A stretch of DNA of 64,000 bases, taken from the NCBI GenBank assembly GCA_965279075.1, contig CBDIHI010000010.1, positions 434,001 to 498,000 of the forward strand, in the 5' to 3' direction. Each line of letters starts with the position of its first letter. Positions within the stretch are counted from its first letter, which is position 1. This DNA is from SZAS-79 sp965279075. Lineage in GTDB: Bacteria > Pseudomonadota > Gammaproteobacteria > Burkholderiales > SG8-39. The translations under genes were made by a program, and so were the position numbers. Under the pieces are notes generated by a model, which saw only the letters and a list, made by a program, of their open reading frames with translations, was not told the origin of the DNA and made no database searches. Positions 17,055 through 26,056 of this stretch are shown here, in pieces.

Positions 17055-18212
17055 AGGGTTCGCCCCCGCCTCGCCAAGGAACCGCACCAGCAGCCGGCTG
17101 ACTTCGGCCGGTTGTTCCTGCTGCACCCAGTGGCCCGCGCCGTCGACGAGGTGGCATCCGGTCATGCGGGTGCAGGCGTGCGACTGCATCCGCTCGTAGT
17201 CCCCCGGCTTCTGCCAGGTGCCCCAGTCGCTCTTGCCCGCGATGAAGCAGGCGGGCACGTCGATCGTGCGTCCGGAGAACACCTGCAACTCCGCGTCCTG
17301 CAGGCCCGTAGTCCGGCAGCGGTACCACTGGAGCGCGCCCTGGAAGCCCGTACGCGCGTATTCCGCCACATAGACTGCGAGTTCGGACTCGCTGAGCCAT
17401 CGGCACGCGGCGATTTCGGCAGGCGAGGGGATGTCCGGCGCGACGGTCTGCGCCATGTCGCGGTCGAGGTCCATCACGTAGTAGCGCGGCAGCTTCGCGA
17501 TCTCCGTCGCGCTCCACGCGGCGAGCGGGCGGGGCGAGTTGCCTTTCCAGTCGGCGCTCTTCACGTGGTAGTAGGCGCGCAGGAAAGCGTGCAGCCCCTG
17601 CGGGCACCGGCGCATGTCGGCGTCGGCCTCGCGGGTGGAGTAGTACCACTGGTAGTGCCTGCGCGGCGCCGGCAGCGCGGCGAGCTCCGAGTGGATGGGG
17701 TCGGGCACCGCGGGCGGCACGCCCGCCGGGTGGTCGAAGGGCAGTTGCGGCGGGCCTGCGAACGGCGAACTCATCAGCGCCACCGAACGGAACACGTCGG
17801 GCCGGACCAGCGCGCACCAGGCCGCGACCGGCGAGCCGAAGTCGTGGCCGACCACGCCCGCGACGTGCCGGTACCCGAGCGCAGACACCAGCCCGAGCGC
17901 GTCCCGGACAAGGTTCAGCATGCGGAACGAACCGAGGTCGCCGTCGTAGCGCGCGTCCCACCCCGTGGTGCGGCCATAGCCGCGCTGGTCGGGGGCGACG
18001 ACGTGGTAGCCGGCTGCGGCCAGCGGGAGCATGACCTTGCGCCAGCTGTAGGCGAGTTCGGGAAAGCCGTGCAGCAGCAGGACGCAGGGGCGTCCGGCGG
18101 AGCGCTCGCCTGCCTCGAGCACGTGCATCGAAAGCCCGTTGATGCCCGGGATCATCCGCGAACGGATGCCCGGGGACAGGGCGGCCTCTCCGGAGGCATC
18201 GTAACCGGGCAT
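17037..18212 (-). CDS. Epoxide-hydrolase-like alpha/beta hydrolase
   Basis: A 391-residue alpha/beta hydrolase. I place the start at the ATG at 18212, which has GAGGAG 7 nt upstream; the longer frame to 18413 adds low-complexity sequence only. HGFPE (48-52) with APDQRGYGRTTG and an Asp nucleophile D124 in GHDFGSPVA are the marks of soluble epoxide hydrolases rather than Ser esterases. The base His lies in GHWVQQEQP near the end. The likely reaction is hydrolysis of an epoxide or a related ester; the substrate is unknown. It is convergent with the TssM-like gene and independent of its neighbours. Confidence 0.85.
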   Translation of the reverse strand: MPGYDASGEAALSPGIRSRMIPGINGLSMHVLEAGERSAGRPCVLLLHGFPELAYSWRKVMLPLAAAGYHVVAPDQRGYGRTTGWDARYDGDLGSFRMLNLVRDALGLVSALGYRHVAGVVGHDFGSPVAAWCALVRPDVFRSVALMSSPFAGPPQLPFDHPAGVPPAVPDPIHSELAALPAPRRHYQWYYSTREADADMRRCPQGLHAFLRAYYHVKSADWKGNSPRPLAAWSATEIAKLPRYYVMDLDRDMAQTVAPDIPSPAEIAACRWLSESELAVYVAEYARTGFQGALQWYRCRTTGLQDAELQVFSGRTIDVPACFIAGKSDWGTWQKPGDYERMQSHACTRMTGCHLVDGAGHWVQQEQPAEVSRLLVRFLGEAGANPSARGR

Positions 18213-18425
18213 GTTCGCTCCTCGCATCGTTCCGGGCCGGGCATTGTAGGGCTTTGCCCGGCAGCCGCGCTCCCCGTAGAATCCGGCCCCTGCGGTTTGC
18301 CGATTGGCAGCGGGGCACCCGCGTTGTAACCTTCCCCTTGGCGCGCATCCCCCGCAGCGGGGACGCCCAGCCCATGGACGGCCAGTCGGAGCCGGTGCGG
18401 GCCACAAACACACTCAGGAGCGGAT

Positions 18426-18848
18426 ATGGATGGAGCACGGGCAAGCGACGAGGTGATCGACGAGATCGCCCTGATCGCGATGCTGAGGCACGAGGCGGAG
18501 CGCAATGGCGGCGGCCTGGGTTCTTCGGGCACGGAGGCGCTGCGCAAGCTGCACGAGCTGCGCGACCGGGAACAGAAGGCGATGCAGGAGGGCGGGCCGA
18601 AGGCGCTCCACCAGGCCAACCTCGATGCGCTGGCGGTCGAGATCCGCAAGGTGCAGCAGATGTCCGGCTCGGGCAACCGCGGTTCGGAGTACAAGAATTC
18701 GAATCCCCGTCCCCGTCCGCAGCAGCAGGCGAGGAGGGAAGGTGGCGGAGGGGGAGGAGGCGGCGGCGGGGGCGGTGGAGGGGGCGGCGCCCACAACGGC
18801 CAGCGCAACAAGGGACGCCGCAACGCGGGTCGGCAGGGACGCCCCTGA
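18426..18848 (+). CDS. Hypothetical protein with glycine run and basic C-terminus
   Basis: 140 residues with a good AGGAG site before the ATG. Residues 1-80 look helical and charged (AMLRHEAERN, LRKLHELRDREQKAM). Then comes a Ser/Asn/Pro/Gln-rich linker, 16 consecutive glycines (106-121) and a basic tail (NKGRRNAGRQGRP). A basic, glycine-rich tail suggests nucleic-acid contact, but I recognise no family. The stop overlaps the next ATG (TGATG), so the two are translated together. Confidence 0.7.
   Translation: MDGARASDEVIDEIALIAMLRHEAERNGGGLGSSGTEALRKLHELRDREQKAMQEGGPKALHQANLDALAVEIRKVQQMSGSGNRGSEYKNSNPRPRPQQQARREGGGGGGGGGGGGGGGGAHNGQRNKGRRNAGRQGRP
18741..18788 (+). repeat. GGN codon run coding 16 glycines
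   Basis: Sixteen consecutive GGN codons using all four third bases, so not a pure trinucleotide microsatellite. The tract is purine-rich, and nearby length changes could occur by slippage. Confidence 0.9.
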
Positions 18849-19030
18849 TGGACATGTCCGCCGAGGAGGTCAGGCAGTACTGGCTGGATTTCTGCAAGCG
18901 CCACGAGGTCGGCAAGGACCTCAGCGCGCGCGGCGAAGCCAAGATCGCGGCCGACCCGGATTTCTGGGCCGACCACACGATGTGGGAATTGCTCGAGTCG
19001 CTCGCCGAAGCGGGCGCGAAGAAGCGCTAG
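18848..19030 (+). CDS. Small hypothetical protein, 60 residues
   Basis: Starts MDMSAEEVRQYWLDF with its ATG sharing one base with the previous stop. It is mostly helical in appearance, with conserved-looking aromatic and charged residues (FCKRHEVGK, ADPDFWADHTMWELLESL). No family recognised. The translational coupling to the glycine-rich protein suggests the two act together. Confidence 0.7.
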   Translation: MDMSAEEVRQYWLDFCKRHEVGKDLSARGEAKIAADPDFWADHTMWELLESLAEAGAKKR

Positions 19031-19040
19031 GGGCCCCGGG

Positions 19041-19931
19041 CTAGGTCCCGCGCCGCGCAGCCTTCAGGGTCATCAGGGCTTCGCGCACGTAGCGCAAGGC
19101 CGGTTCGTCCGGCTTGTCCTTCCTCAGGATCACCGCAAGGCTGCGCCTGAGTCGCGGTCGCAAGGGCCGCACGACCACGTCGGCCGCCGACACCGCCACC
19201 GCAGGGATGATCGCGGCACCCAGCCGCGCGCCCACGCACTGGGTGATCGCCTCGATGCTCTCGATCTCCATCGCGGGACGGATGGATTCCCCCTGCGCGG
19301 CGATCCAGTCCGAGACGAGCTTCGCCGTGCGCGCGCGCTTGAACTCCATGATCAGCGGGTAGTGCGCCAGCTCCTTCGCGGCGATCGGCTGGCCGGCGCC
19401 GGGGCTGCCCGGCGGCAGGATCGCGACGAGTTCGTCCTCGAGCACCGGCGTGACCGCCAGCGCCTTGTCCTCGACGGGCAGCGTGACCAGCCCGATGTCG
19501 ATGCGGTTCTCGAGCATGCGCTCGATCACGCCCGTGGTGGACCCGGTGGAGACGACAAGCTCGAGGTTCGGGTGGCGCTCGCGCAGCGAGCGCAGGATCG
19601 GCGGCAGGCGGTAGGTCAGCGCGGTCGCGCTTGCGCCCAGCCGCACCCGTCCGAGCCAGCCGTCCTTGAAGCGCTGCATGGCCTCCACCGCCTGGTCTGA
19701 GGCCGCGCCGATGCGTTTCGCGTGCGCGATCAGCTCCGCGCCGGCGGCCGAGGCGTACGCGCGCTTGCCTATGCGCTCGACGAGGCGCACACCGAGGCGA
19801 TCCTCGAGTTCCCTCACCTGCAGGCTCACCGCGGGCTGGCTGAGGTGCAGGCGCCGCGCCGCGGCCGAGAATCCGCCGAGTTCCACCACCTCGATCAGGG
19901 TCTTGAGCTGGTCCGGGTTGAGGCTGCGCAT
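19041..19931 (-). CDS. LysR-family transcriptional regulator
   Basis: 296 residues. It has an N-terminal winged helix-turn-helix (GGFSAAARRLHLSQPAVSLQVRELEDRLGVRL, about 16-46) and an effector-binding domain of the usual length. LysR proteins usually control a divergent gene and themselves. Here the divergent gene is the DUF1127 gene at 20044, and a CTTAT/ATAAG inverted repeat lies between the two. The effector is unknown. Confidence 0.92.
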   Translation of the reverse strand: MRSLNPDQLKTLIEVVELGGFSAAARRLHLSQPAVSLQVRELEDRLGVRLVERIGKRAYASAAGAELIAHAKRIGAASDQAVEAMQRFKDGWLGRVRLGASATALTYRLPPILRSLRERHPNLELVVSTGSTTGVIERMLENRIDIGLVTLPVEDKALAVTPVLEDELVAILPPGSPGAGQPIAAKELAHYPLIMEFKRARTAKLVSDWIAAQGESIRPAMEIESIEAITQCVGARLGAAIIPAVAVSAADVVVRPLRPRLRRSLAVILRKDKPDEPALRYVREALMTLKAARRGT

Positions 19932-19943
19932 ATGAATGTTTTA

Positions 19944-19960
19944 CTTATCATTTCAATAAG
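19944..19960. promoter_or_regulatory. Candidate LysR operator (CTTAT-N7-ATAAG)
   Basis: A perfect 5-bp inverted repeat with a 7-bp spacer, containing the T-N11-A layout of LysR boxes. It starts 13 bp upstream of the lysR start codon and about 85 bp before the DUF1127 gene. The local stretch is AT-rich in a GC-rich region, as expected for a divergent promoter. Confidence 0.5.
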
Positions 19961-20043
19961 AACAATAAGCTTGCCTGATTATAAGGCGCGGCGCAACATG
20001 GGATCCGTCAAGTCAGGGTCTCAGGACCCGCAGGAGTACAGTC

Positions 20044-20313
20044 ATGGAAAGCACAGCCAACCACTACCAATTCAGCCAGTCGGCGACACCCGCGGCCTGG
20101 GCGCAATTGCTGGAGAAGGCGGCACGTTTGGTGCTGCGCGCGGTCGAGGCGCATGCCAAGGCCCGCCAGGCGCAAGCCACGGCGGTCGAGTTGCAGGGCC
20201 TCAGCGAACGCGAGCTCGAGGACATCGGCCTTACGCGGGGCGACGTGGACGTGATGGCGGCCTCCGCGGGCGCCTGCGCAAGCTGCGACTGGAGCCTGCG
20301 CCTGCAAGGGTAG
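20044..20313 (+). CDS. DUF1127 domain protein
   Basis: An 89-residue protein; the start ATG is preceded by AGGAG at 8 nt. The DUF1127 signature ELQGLSERELEDIGLTRGDV occupies about residues 49-68. DUF1127 proteins are small; some bind RNA and affect phosphate or small-molecule metabolism, but the function of this one is unknown. Two cysteines in the C-terminal CASCDW are notable. Divergent from lysR. Confidence 0.85.
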   Translation: MESTANHYQFSQSATPAAWAQLLEKAARLVLRAVEAHAKARQAQATAVELQGLSERELEDIGLTRGDVDVMAASAGACASCDWSLRLQG

Positions 20314-20381
20314 GTCGCGACTCGCGAACCGGCGCGTTTCGCCGTACCCTGCGGTCTTTCATGCAAGGGACCGCAGGCGCC

Positions 20382-21143
20382 ATGTTCAACCTCAAAGGCA
20401 AGGTCGCCCTCGTCACGGGCGGCAATGGCGGGATCGGCCTCGGACTCGCCCGCGGGCTCGCGAAGGCGGGCGCCGACATCGCGGTGGTCGGCCGCAACCC
20501 GGACAAGAACGCCGCCTCGGTGGCCGAGCTGGCGGGATTCGGGATCCGCGCGATCGGCATCGTCGCCGACGTCACCGATCGCAAGGACGTGGACCGTGCA
20601 GTCGCCGAGACGGTCGCGCAACTCGGCGGCCTCGACATCCTCGTGGCCAACGCCGGCACGAACATCCGCAGGAAGCCGCACGAGTACAGCGCCGAGGAAT
20701 GGCACCAGGTCGTCGATACCAACCTCACCAGCATGTTCTTCTGCTGCCAGGCGGCCTACCCCGAGATGGTGAAGCGCGGCGGCGGCAAGATCGTCACGAT
20801 CGGCTCGATGACGAGCCTGTTCGGCTTCGACGTGGCGCCGGTCTACGCGGCGACCAAGGGCGCGGCGGTCCAGCTCACCAAGAGCCTCGCCTCGGCCTGG
20901 GCAAAGGACAACATCCAGGCCAACTGCATCCTGCCCGGCTGGATCGACACAGACCTCACCAAGCGCGCGCGCGAGCTGCTCCCGGCGCTGAACGACAAGG
21001 TCGTCGACCGCACGCCCGCGAAACGCTGGGGCGCGCCTGGCGACTTCGAGGGCATCGCGGTGTTCCTGTGCAGCGGCGCGAGCGATTTCGTCACCGGGAC
21101 GGCGATCCCGGTGGACGGCGGGTTCTCCAGCTCACTGTTCTAG
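20382..21143 (+). CDS. Short-chain dehydrogenase/reductase
   Basis: A 253-residue classical SDR starting MFNLKGKVALVTGG. It has TGGNGGIGLGL for cofactor binding, NAGTNI, the catalytic Ser in IGSMTSL and Tyr/Lys in YAATKGA. The closest known types by pattern are 2-deoxy-D-gluconate 3-dehydrogenase or gluconate 5-dehydrogenase-like enzymes. Another ATG at 20361 would add seven residues. Confidence 0.88.
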   Translation: MFNLKGKVALVTGGNGGIGLGLARGLAKAGADIAVVGRNPDKNAASVAELAGFGIRAIGIVADVTDRKDVDRAVAETVAQLGGLDILVANAGTNIRRKPHEYSAEEWHQVVDTNLTSMFFCCQAAYPEMVKRGGGKIVTIGSMTSLFGFDVAPVYAATKGAAVQLTKSLASAWAKDNIQANCILPGWIDTDLTKRARELLPALNDKVVDRTPAKRWGAPGDFEGIAVFLCSGASDFVTGTAIPVDGGFSSSLF

Positions 21144-21149
21144 GCGGCG

Positions 21150-21833
21150 ATGGGCACTGCGCCGGCATGGAAGACATTCCTGCGGCGGCGGTTCGCAGTG
21201 TTCGCACTCGTGCTTGTCGTGCTTGGCACGGCCGGGCACTTCGGCGCGTTCGACGTGTTTCGCGATCCCGATCGGGTGCACGCGCTGCTGGAGTCCTGGG
21301 GGTCGTGGGCCTATGTGATCTACCTCGCCACGTTCATCGTGCTCATGCCGTTCGGGATTCCCGCTTTCGTCTGGGTCCTTCCGGCGGGCGTCCTGTGGCC
21401 GTTCTGGGTGGCGTATCCGCTGTCGCTCGTGGCCGTGGCCGGCGGCTCTAGCCTCGGCTTCGTGTTTGCGCGATATGTGGCGCGCGACTGGGTGGCCGCG
21501 CGCGTGCCGCCGCGGATCCGTCGCCTGGACGAGCGGTTCACTGCGCACGGCGTGTTCGGGGTCATCCTGTTCCGGCTCGTGTTTCAGCTCGGCGCGCCTA
21601 CGCATTGGTTGCTCGGGTTGTCGAAATTGGATTACGGCAGGTTTGTGGTGGGGACCGTGATCGGTGCGATGCCGGCCGTCGCGCTGGTGGCTTGGCTGGG
21701 GCACGATGCGTTTCACTGGGTTCAGATGCACTTGGTTAGTGCGGGGGTGATCTTGGTTGGGGTTGTCGCGGTTGGGGTTGTTGTGCGCAGGGTGGTGGTT
21801 GGGCGGTCGGGGGGGAAGGAGAGGGGGCCTTAG
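21150..21833 (+). CDS. TVP38/TMEM64 (VTT domain) membrane protein
   Basis: 227 residues with about five or six hydrophobic helices. The VTT-family core is visible (YVIYLATFIVLMPFGIPAF, GSSLGFVFARYVARDW, FRLVFQLGAPTHWLLGLSKL). Relatives of the DedA/VTT superfamily act in lipid scrambling or membrane homeostasis. It begins 6 nt after the SDR stop, so the two are co-transcribed. The last 80 bases are unusually G/T-rich. Confidence 0.85.
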   Translation: MGTAPAWKTFLRRRFAVFALVLVVLGTAGHFGAFDVFRDPDRVHALLESWGSWAYVIYLATFIVLMPFGIPAFVWVLPAGVLWPFWVAYPLSLVAVAGGSSLGFVFARYVARDWVAARVPPRIRRLDERFTAHGVFGVILFRLVFQLGAPTHWLLGLSKLDYGRFVVGTVIGAMPAVALVAWLGHDAFHWVQMHLVSAGVILVGVVAVGVVVRRVVVGRSGGKERGP

Positions 21834-22312
21834 GAAGCAGAGGGCAAATCAGGGCTAAGGTAGTTTTGGAATTGTCCTGAATCAGTCCAGTCCGTAGATG
21901 GCGTGGCGAACTAGCCGAAGCGTGTGGATCTGTAGGCCCCCGTGTTACCTGAACGGGGGAAGATGCGACCAGAAAACGTCCGCTTCCGACCCAGAGCGAT
22001 CATTTGCGGAGAGTCAAAATGGTGCGGTGCTATACTGGTTTTGAGCAGCAGGGTAAACGGGGGATGTGGTGGGTCCCAAACGGGTGCACGGCAAACCAAA
22101 GGTTGCCAAGTGTCGTCACAGGCGTGTGGCTACACGTCCGGTTAAAAAGACTTTGGCCTCAGAGGAACTGGCCCGCGCCCGCGAGGAAGTAGCCGAGGCG
22201 CGCGGGCAACAGGCGGGAAAGGCCGGGATTCTAAGGGTCATCGCCAGATCGTCGATGGCTGCTGCGCCGGCGATCGAGGCGAGCGTGAACAGTGCCGTGA
22301 GGGCTCCTGCGA
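21834..22312. other. Low-coding interval before the cyclase gene
   Basis: About 480 bases without a confident gene. It contains a copy of the palindromic repeat (21974-22009, minus orientation) and a short frame (22066-22320) whose C-terminal half resembles a GAF-sensor linker. Its base composition is lower in GC than the flanking genes. No promoter could be assigned with confidence. Confidence 0.6.
21974..22009 (-). repeat. Imperfect palindromic repeat, copy 1
   Basis: Read on the minus strand it gives AATGATCGCTCTGGGTCGGA then AGCGGACGTT. It closely matches the copy at 25734-25770 and more weakly the copy at 27521-27560. The CGCT/AGCG arms can form a small hairpin. From memory, similar elements occur between genes in many proteobacteria. 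Confidence 0.65.
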
Positions 22313-22320
22313 ATGCCTGA
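22066..22320 (+). CDS. Possible remnant of a GAF-sensor linker upstream of the cyclase
   Basis: An 84-codon frame from a GTG. Residues 30-70 (ELARAREEVAEARGQQAGKA then GILRVIARSS) resemble the coiled linker that joins tandem GAF domains in some bacterial histidine kinases and cyclases. The following GAF domain is absent. Its stop lies 5 bp inside the next gene, an 8-nt overlap. It could be a small coupled protein or, more likely, the decayed end of a sensor gene. No good ribosome binding site. Confidence 0.35.
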   Translation: MVGPKRVHGKPKVAKCRHRRVATRPVKKTLASEELARAREEVAEARGQQAGKAGILRVIARSSMAAAPAIEASVNSAVRAPANA

Positions 22321-25300
22321 CGTCGGCAAGTTGCTTGATTCGCTCGGTCTTGCACAATACGTCGCGACCTTCGCGCAGAATGACATCGATCTCATCGCCC
22401 TGAGGCAGCTGAACGATGCCCACCTCAAGGAGCTCGGGGTGTCGCTCGGGCACCGCTTGCGCCTCTTGAAGGCCATTGCTGAATTACCCCCGGCTGGAGA
22501 ATCGCCTCCGGTGAGGGAGACCTCGCCGACCGCCGGCGAGCGGCGCCAGGTCAGCGTGATGTTCTGCGATCTCGTCGGATCGAGCGCGCTCGCTCAGAGT
22601 GTCGATGCCGAGGAAATGCGCGACATCATGCGCGAGTATCAGACGGCGTGCGCCGGCGTGGTGGCCCGCTTCGGGGGCCATCTGGCCCAATTCCTGGGCG
22701 ACGGCGTGCTCGCGTACTTCGGCTATCCGCAAGCGCGCGAGGACGCCGCCGAACGCGCAGTGCGTGCGGCACTGGGCATTGTCGAGGCCGTCGGTCGCCT
22801 CGCGCCGCGCGCATCCGGCCGCCTCAGCGCCCGCCTCGGAATCGCGACCGGCATGGTGATCGTGGGCAAAGTCATGGATACGAATGGCGTGTCCGAACTG
22901 TCCGCGATCGGCGAAACGCCGAACCTGGCCGCGCGCCTTCAGGCGATCGCCGAGCCCGACACGCTCGTAATTGCCGAGAGCACGCGTGCGCTGACGCTGG
23001 GCTCGTTCCGGTATGTCGATCTCGGCAGCCTAGGCCTCAAGGGATTTCGCGAGCCCGTGCGTGCATGGCGCGTCACAGGCGAGGCGGAGGGCAGCCGGTT
23101 CGAGGCGGCGCATCAGGCCGGCATGAGCGGCTTCGTCGGGCGGGACCAGGAGGTCGGGCTTCTGCTCAGCCGCTGGGAGCAGGCAGCCGGCGGCGAAGGC
23201 CAGGGGGTGCTGCTTTGCGGAGAGGCCGGTATCGGCAAGTCGCGCATCGGCGAGCAGTTCCGCCAGCGAATGCGCGACGTGCGGCATACGCGCGTGCGCT
23301 ATCAATGCTCGCCGTTTCACGCCAACAGTGCGCTGCAGCCCGCGATCGGCCACCTCGAGTTCGCGGCCGGTATGAATGCGGATGACGATAACGCGATGCG
23401 CCTCGGCAAGCTCGAGGCGCTGCTGCAGCCGACGACGCCGCGGCTTGCCGACGTGTTGCCGCTGTTTGCTTCGCTTCTCGGGATAGCGCTCGATGGGCGC
23501 TACGAGATGCCACCGCTCACGTCCGACGCGGTGAAACGTCGCACGCTCGAGGCGCTCGCCGACCAGGTGGTGGCGCTGTCGGAGTTAAGTCCGGTTTATT
23601 GGCAGATTGAAGATGCCCACTGGATCGATCCCACCACCCGCGAGTTGATCGGCCTGTGCCTCGCGCGCATCCGTGACGCGCGGGTATTCGTCCTTATTAC
23701 GTTCCGCCCGGAGTTTCTCCCGCCCTGGAGCAACTTGCCTCACGTAACGGCGTTGACCCTCAACCGGCTCGCGCGCCTGCAGAGCCTGGAGCTCATCGAG
23801 CACGTGTCGGGAGGCCGGCCGCTACCCGCCGAAGTCGTCGACCAGATCCTTGCCAAAACCGAGGGGATCCCGCTGTTCGTCGAGGAGCTGACCAAGACGG
23901 TGCTCGAGTCCGGATTGCTCGCCGATCGCGGCGGCCGGTACGTGCTCACCGGCGCCCTTCCGCCAATGGCGATCCCGGCAACCTTGCAGGACTCGTTGAT
24001 GGCTCGTCTCGAGCGGCTCTCGCCGGTGAAGGAAGCGGCGCAGATCGGTTCCGTCATCGGGCGTGAGTTCACCTACGAGTTGATGCTAGCAGTCTCTCCG
24101 ATGGACGCAGGCGAGCTCACCGAGGCGCTGTCCAGTCTGGTCAGCGCTGAGCTCGTGTACGTGCGCGGCGAACCGCCGGAGGCCACCTATGTCTTCAAGC
24201 ATGCACTCGTCCAGGACGCCGCCTATACGAGCCTGCTGCGCGCGCGGCGCCAGCAACTGCATACGCGCATCGCCGAGGCGTTGCAGGACAAACTTCCCGA
24301 GGCGGTGGCACGCCGGCCGGAATTACTCGCCTTGCATTACGCGGCGGCAGGACTGGAAGACCGCGCCTGCGAATACTGGACGCGCGCCGGGCGCCAGTCG
24401 ATGGTGCGCTCTGAGTACGCGGAAGCGGGCAGCCATTTCGCCAACGCGCTCGTATTGCTGCGCAAGGTACCCGGGTCGCCGACTCGGCAGCGCGAGGAAG
24501 CGCAACTCGTTCTGGACCAGCAGATCACTGTGCAAGCGCTCAAGGCGCCGGGTTCCCTCGAAGCAGGTCGTATGGCGGAGGAGGCGGTCGACATCAGCGC
24601 CCCGCTTGGCGATGATCCGCTGCACTTCCGGGCGCGCTGGGCTGACTGGATGTACAACTCGCTTTCGGGTAACCTGCCCGCCGCCTCCGAGCGCGCCGAC
24701 CGGCTGGTTGAAATGGCCAGCCGGCTCGGCAAGAGCGACCTCAGGCTGCAAGCCCACCATGCGCGCTGGACCACGGCGTTCCTGCGCGGGCAGGTCACGA
24801 TTGCACGTGACGACATTGAGCAGGGCCTTGCTCTTTACGACAGCGACCAGCATCGTGGGCACTGGGCGATCTATGGCCTGCACGATCCCGGCGTCTGTGC
24901 CCGAGCGACGGGTGGCTGTGCGCTGTGGCAGGCCGGGCTCTCCGAGCGCGGCGCCGTCGTGGCGCTCGATGCGATCCGTGTCAGCGATGCGCTTGGACAC
25001 CCCTTCAGCCGCGCAATCGCGCTCCAGTATGCGGGGTTTGTTTCCATGATGGCCGGCGATGCCAGGGCAGCGGGCGACCACGCCGCTACCATGGCCGAGA
25101 TTGCGGCGGAGGCCAAGCTTGCATTACCGGCTGCGCTGTCAAAGTTCGCCAGTGCCTGGGCGACAGGCCAGCACGGTGAGTCCGGGCGCGGTGCGGAGCA
25201 GATGGAGGCGACCTATCGCGCGTTGCTCGAAGCGAAACAGCGCGGATGGCTGACCTTCCTGGGAACGCTGCTTGCGACGGCCAAACTCAAGTTGGGACGC

Positions 25301-25651
25301 CTGGACGACTGTTTCAACCTACTCGACGAATTGCAGCAGATGTCGGTGGAGACTCACCAGAGGCTATTCATCTCCGACGTGCACCGGCTGCGGGCGGAGG
25401 CTTTGCGCTGGGCGGATGCCCGAAAACCCGGGATCGAGACAGAGTATCGCAGCGCGGTTCGGATTGCGCAGGAGCAGGGCGCGCTGGCGTTGGAACTGCG
25501 CGCAGCCACGGGGTACGCGGATTGGATGGCCGCGGCCGGTCGTGAAGAGGAAGGCTGCAAGTTGTTAAAGCCGATCTACGCACGATTCACCGAAGGGTTC
25601 GATACTGCGGACCTCAAGGCGGCCAGGGAACTGCTTGATCGCATCGGCTGA
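22313..25651 (+). CDS. SAM domain-class III cyclase-AAA ATPase-TPR regulator
   Basis: A single 1112-residue protein. The SAM domain spans 1-57 (LLDSLGLAQYVATFAQNDID). The class III nucleotide cyclase domain spans about 75-255, with metal-binding Asp86 (MFCDLVGSS) and Asp130 (FLGDGVLAYFGYP). An AAA-16-type ATPase follows, with Walker A GEAGIGKS at 303-310. The C-terminal half is alpha-helical and TPR-like. This architecture is common in bacterial adenylate/guanylate cyclase-like regulators; the ATPase-TPR half resembles MalT/LuxR-type sensors. The cyclase metal ligands are intact, so it may make cAMP or cGMP; the signal is unknown. Flanked by palindromic repeats. Confidence 0.9.
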   Translation: MPDVGKLLDSLGLAQYVATFAQNDIDLIALRQLNDAHLKELGVSLGHRLRLLKAIAELPPAGESPPVRETSPTAGERRQVSVMFCDLVGSSALAQSVDAEEMRDIMREYQTACAGVVARFGGHLAQFLGDGVLAYFGYPQAREDAAERAVRAALGIVEAVGRLAPRASGRLSARLGIATGMVIVGKVMDTNGVSELSAIGETPNLAARLQAIAEPDTLVIAESTRALTLGSFRYVDLGSLGLKGFREPVRAWRVTGEAEGSRFEAAHQAGMSGFVGRDQEVGLLLSRWEQAAGGEGQGVLLCGEAGIGKSRIGEQFRQRMRDVRHTRVRYQCSPFHANSALQPAIGHLEFAAGMNADDDNAMRLGKLEALLQPTTPRLADVLPLFASLLGIALDGRYEMPPLTSDAVKRRTLEALADQVVALSELSPVYWQIEDAHWIDPTTRELIGLCLARIRDARVFVLITFRPEFLPPWSNLPHVTALTLNRLARLQSLELIEHVSGGRPLPAEVVDQILAKTEGIPLFVEELTKTVLESGLLADRGGRYVLTGALPPMAIPATLQDSLMARLERLSPVKEAAQIGSVIGREFTYELMLAVSPMDAGELTEALSSLVSAELVYVRGEPPEATYVFKHALVQDAAYTSLLRARRQQLHTRIAEALQDKLPEAVARRPELLALHYAAAGLEDRACEYWTRAGRQSMVRSEYAEAGSHFANALVLLRKVPGSPTRQREEAQLVLDQQITVQALKAPGSLEAGRMAEEAVDISAPLGDDPLHFRARWADWMYNSLSGNLPAASERADRLVEMASRLGKSDLRLQAHHARWTTAFLRGQVTIARDDIEQGLALYDSDQHRGHWAIYGLHDPGVCARATGGCALWQAGLSERGAVVALDAIRVSDALGHPFSRAIALQYAGFVSMMAGDARAAGDHAATMAEIAAEAKLALPAALSKFASAWATGQHGESGRGAEQMEATYRALLEAKQRGWLTFLGTLLATAKLKLGRLDDCFNLLDELQQMSVETHQRLFISDVHRLRAEALRWADARKPGIETEYRSAVRIAQEQGALALELRAATGYADWMAAAGREEEGCKLLKPIYARFTEGFDTADLKAARELLDRIG

Positions 25652-26056
25652 GACCCGGTTTCTGGACGCTTGTCACTGCGCGCAGCTTTGTGATCGAGCA
25701 ACTATCCAAATCGCGGGGGTTATCGCACTGCGGCGAATGACCGCTCCTGGCCGGAAGCGGCAGTTCAGGGCGCTTTCGCAACCCTTCCTCTTTTGCATTG
25801 CAGCGAAAAGCGTTGCGGGGCAGCAATCAATCCATGCACGGAATTTCAGGGTATCTACTTGGCAGTGCTGCATAAAACGCCCAAAATATTGGCCGCTGGC
25901 GAGATGAAATATTCTTGGTGGCCAGCCCACTCCGGCCGTAGGGGATGCCAGCGCAAGACTTCAGAAACTTTCAAATTACCGATTCCACTTGACGCAGATA
26001 TCTGCATCCCCCGCAGTTCGAGACAGTTTCCGGCATTTTTTCTAAGGAGAATGGCG
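25652..26056. other. Intergenic interval with one repeat copy, no gene seen
   Basis: About 400 bases with lower GC. The short frames here overlap each other on both strands and show no family resemblance. The only structure I see is the palindromic repeat at 25734-25770. The 3' part must carry the promoter and ribosome binding site of the DUF1326 gene (AGGAG at 26045-26049). Confidence 0.6.
25734..25770 (+). repeat. Imperfect palindromic repeat, copy 2
   Basis: CGAATGACCGCTCCTGGCCG followed by GAAGCGGCAGTTC. It has CCGCT/AGCGG arms and strongly matches the reverse complement of copy 1. Confidence 0.65.
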
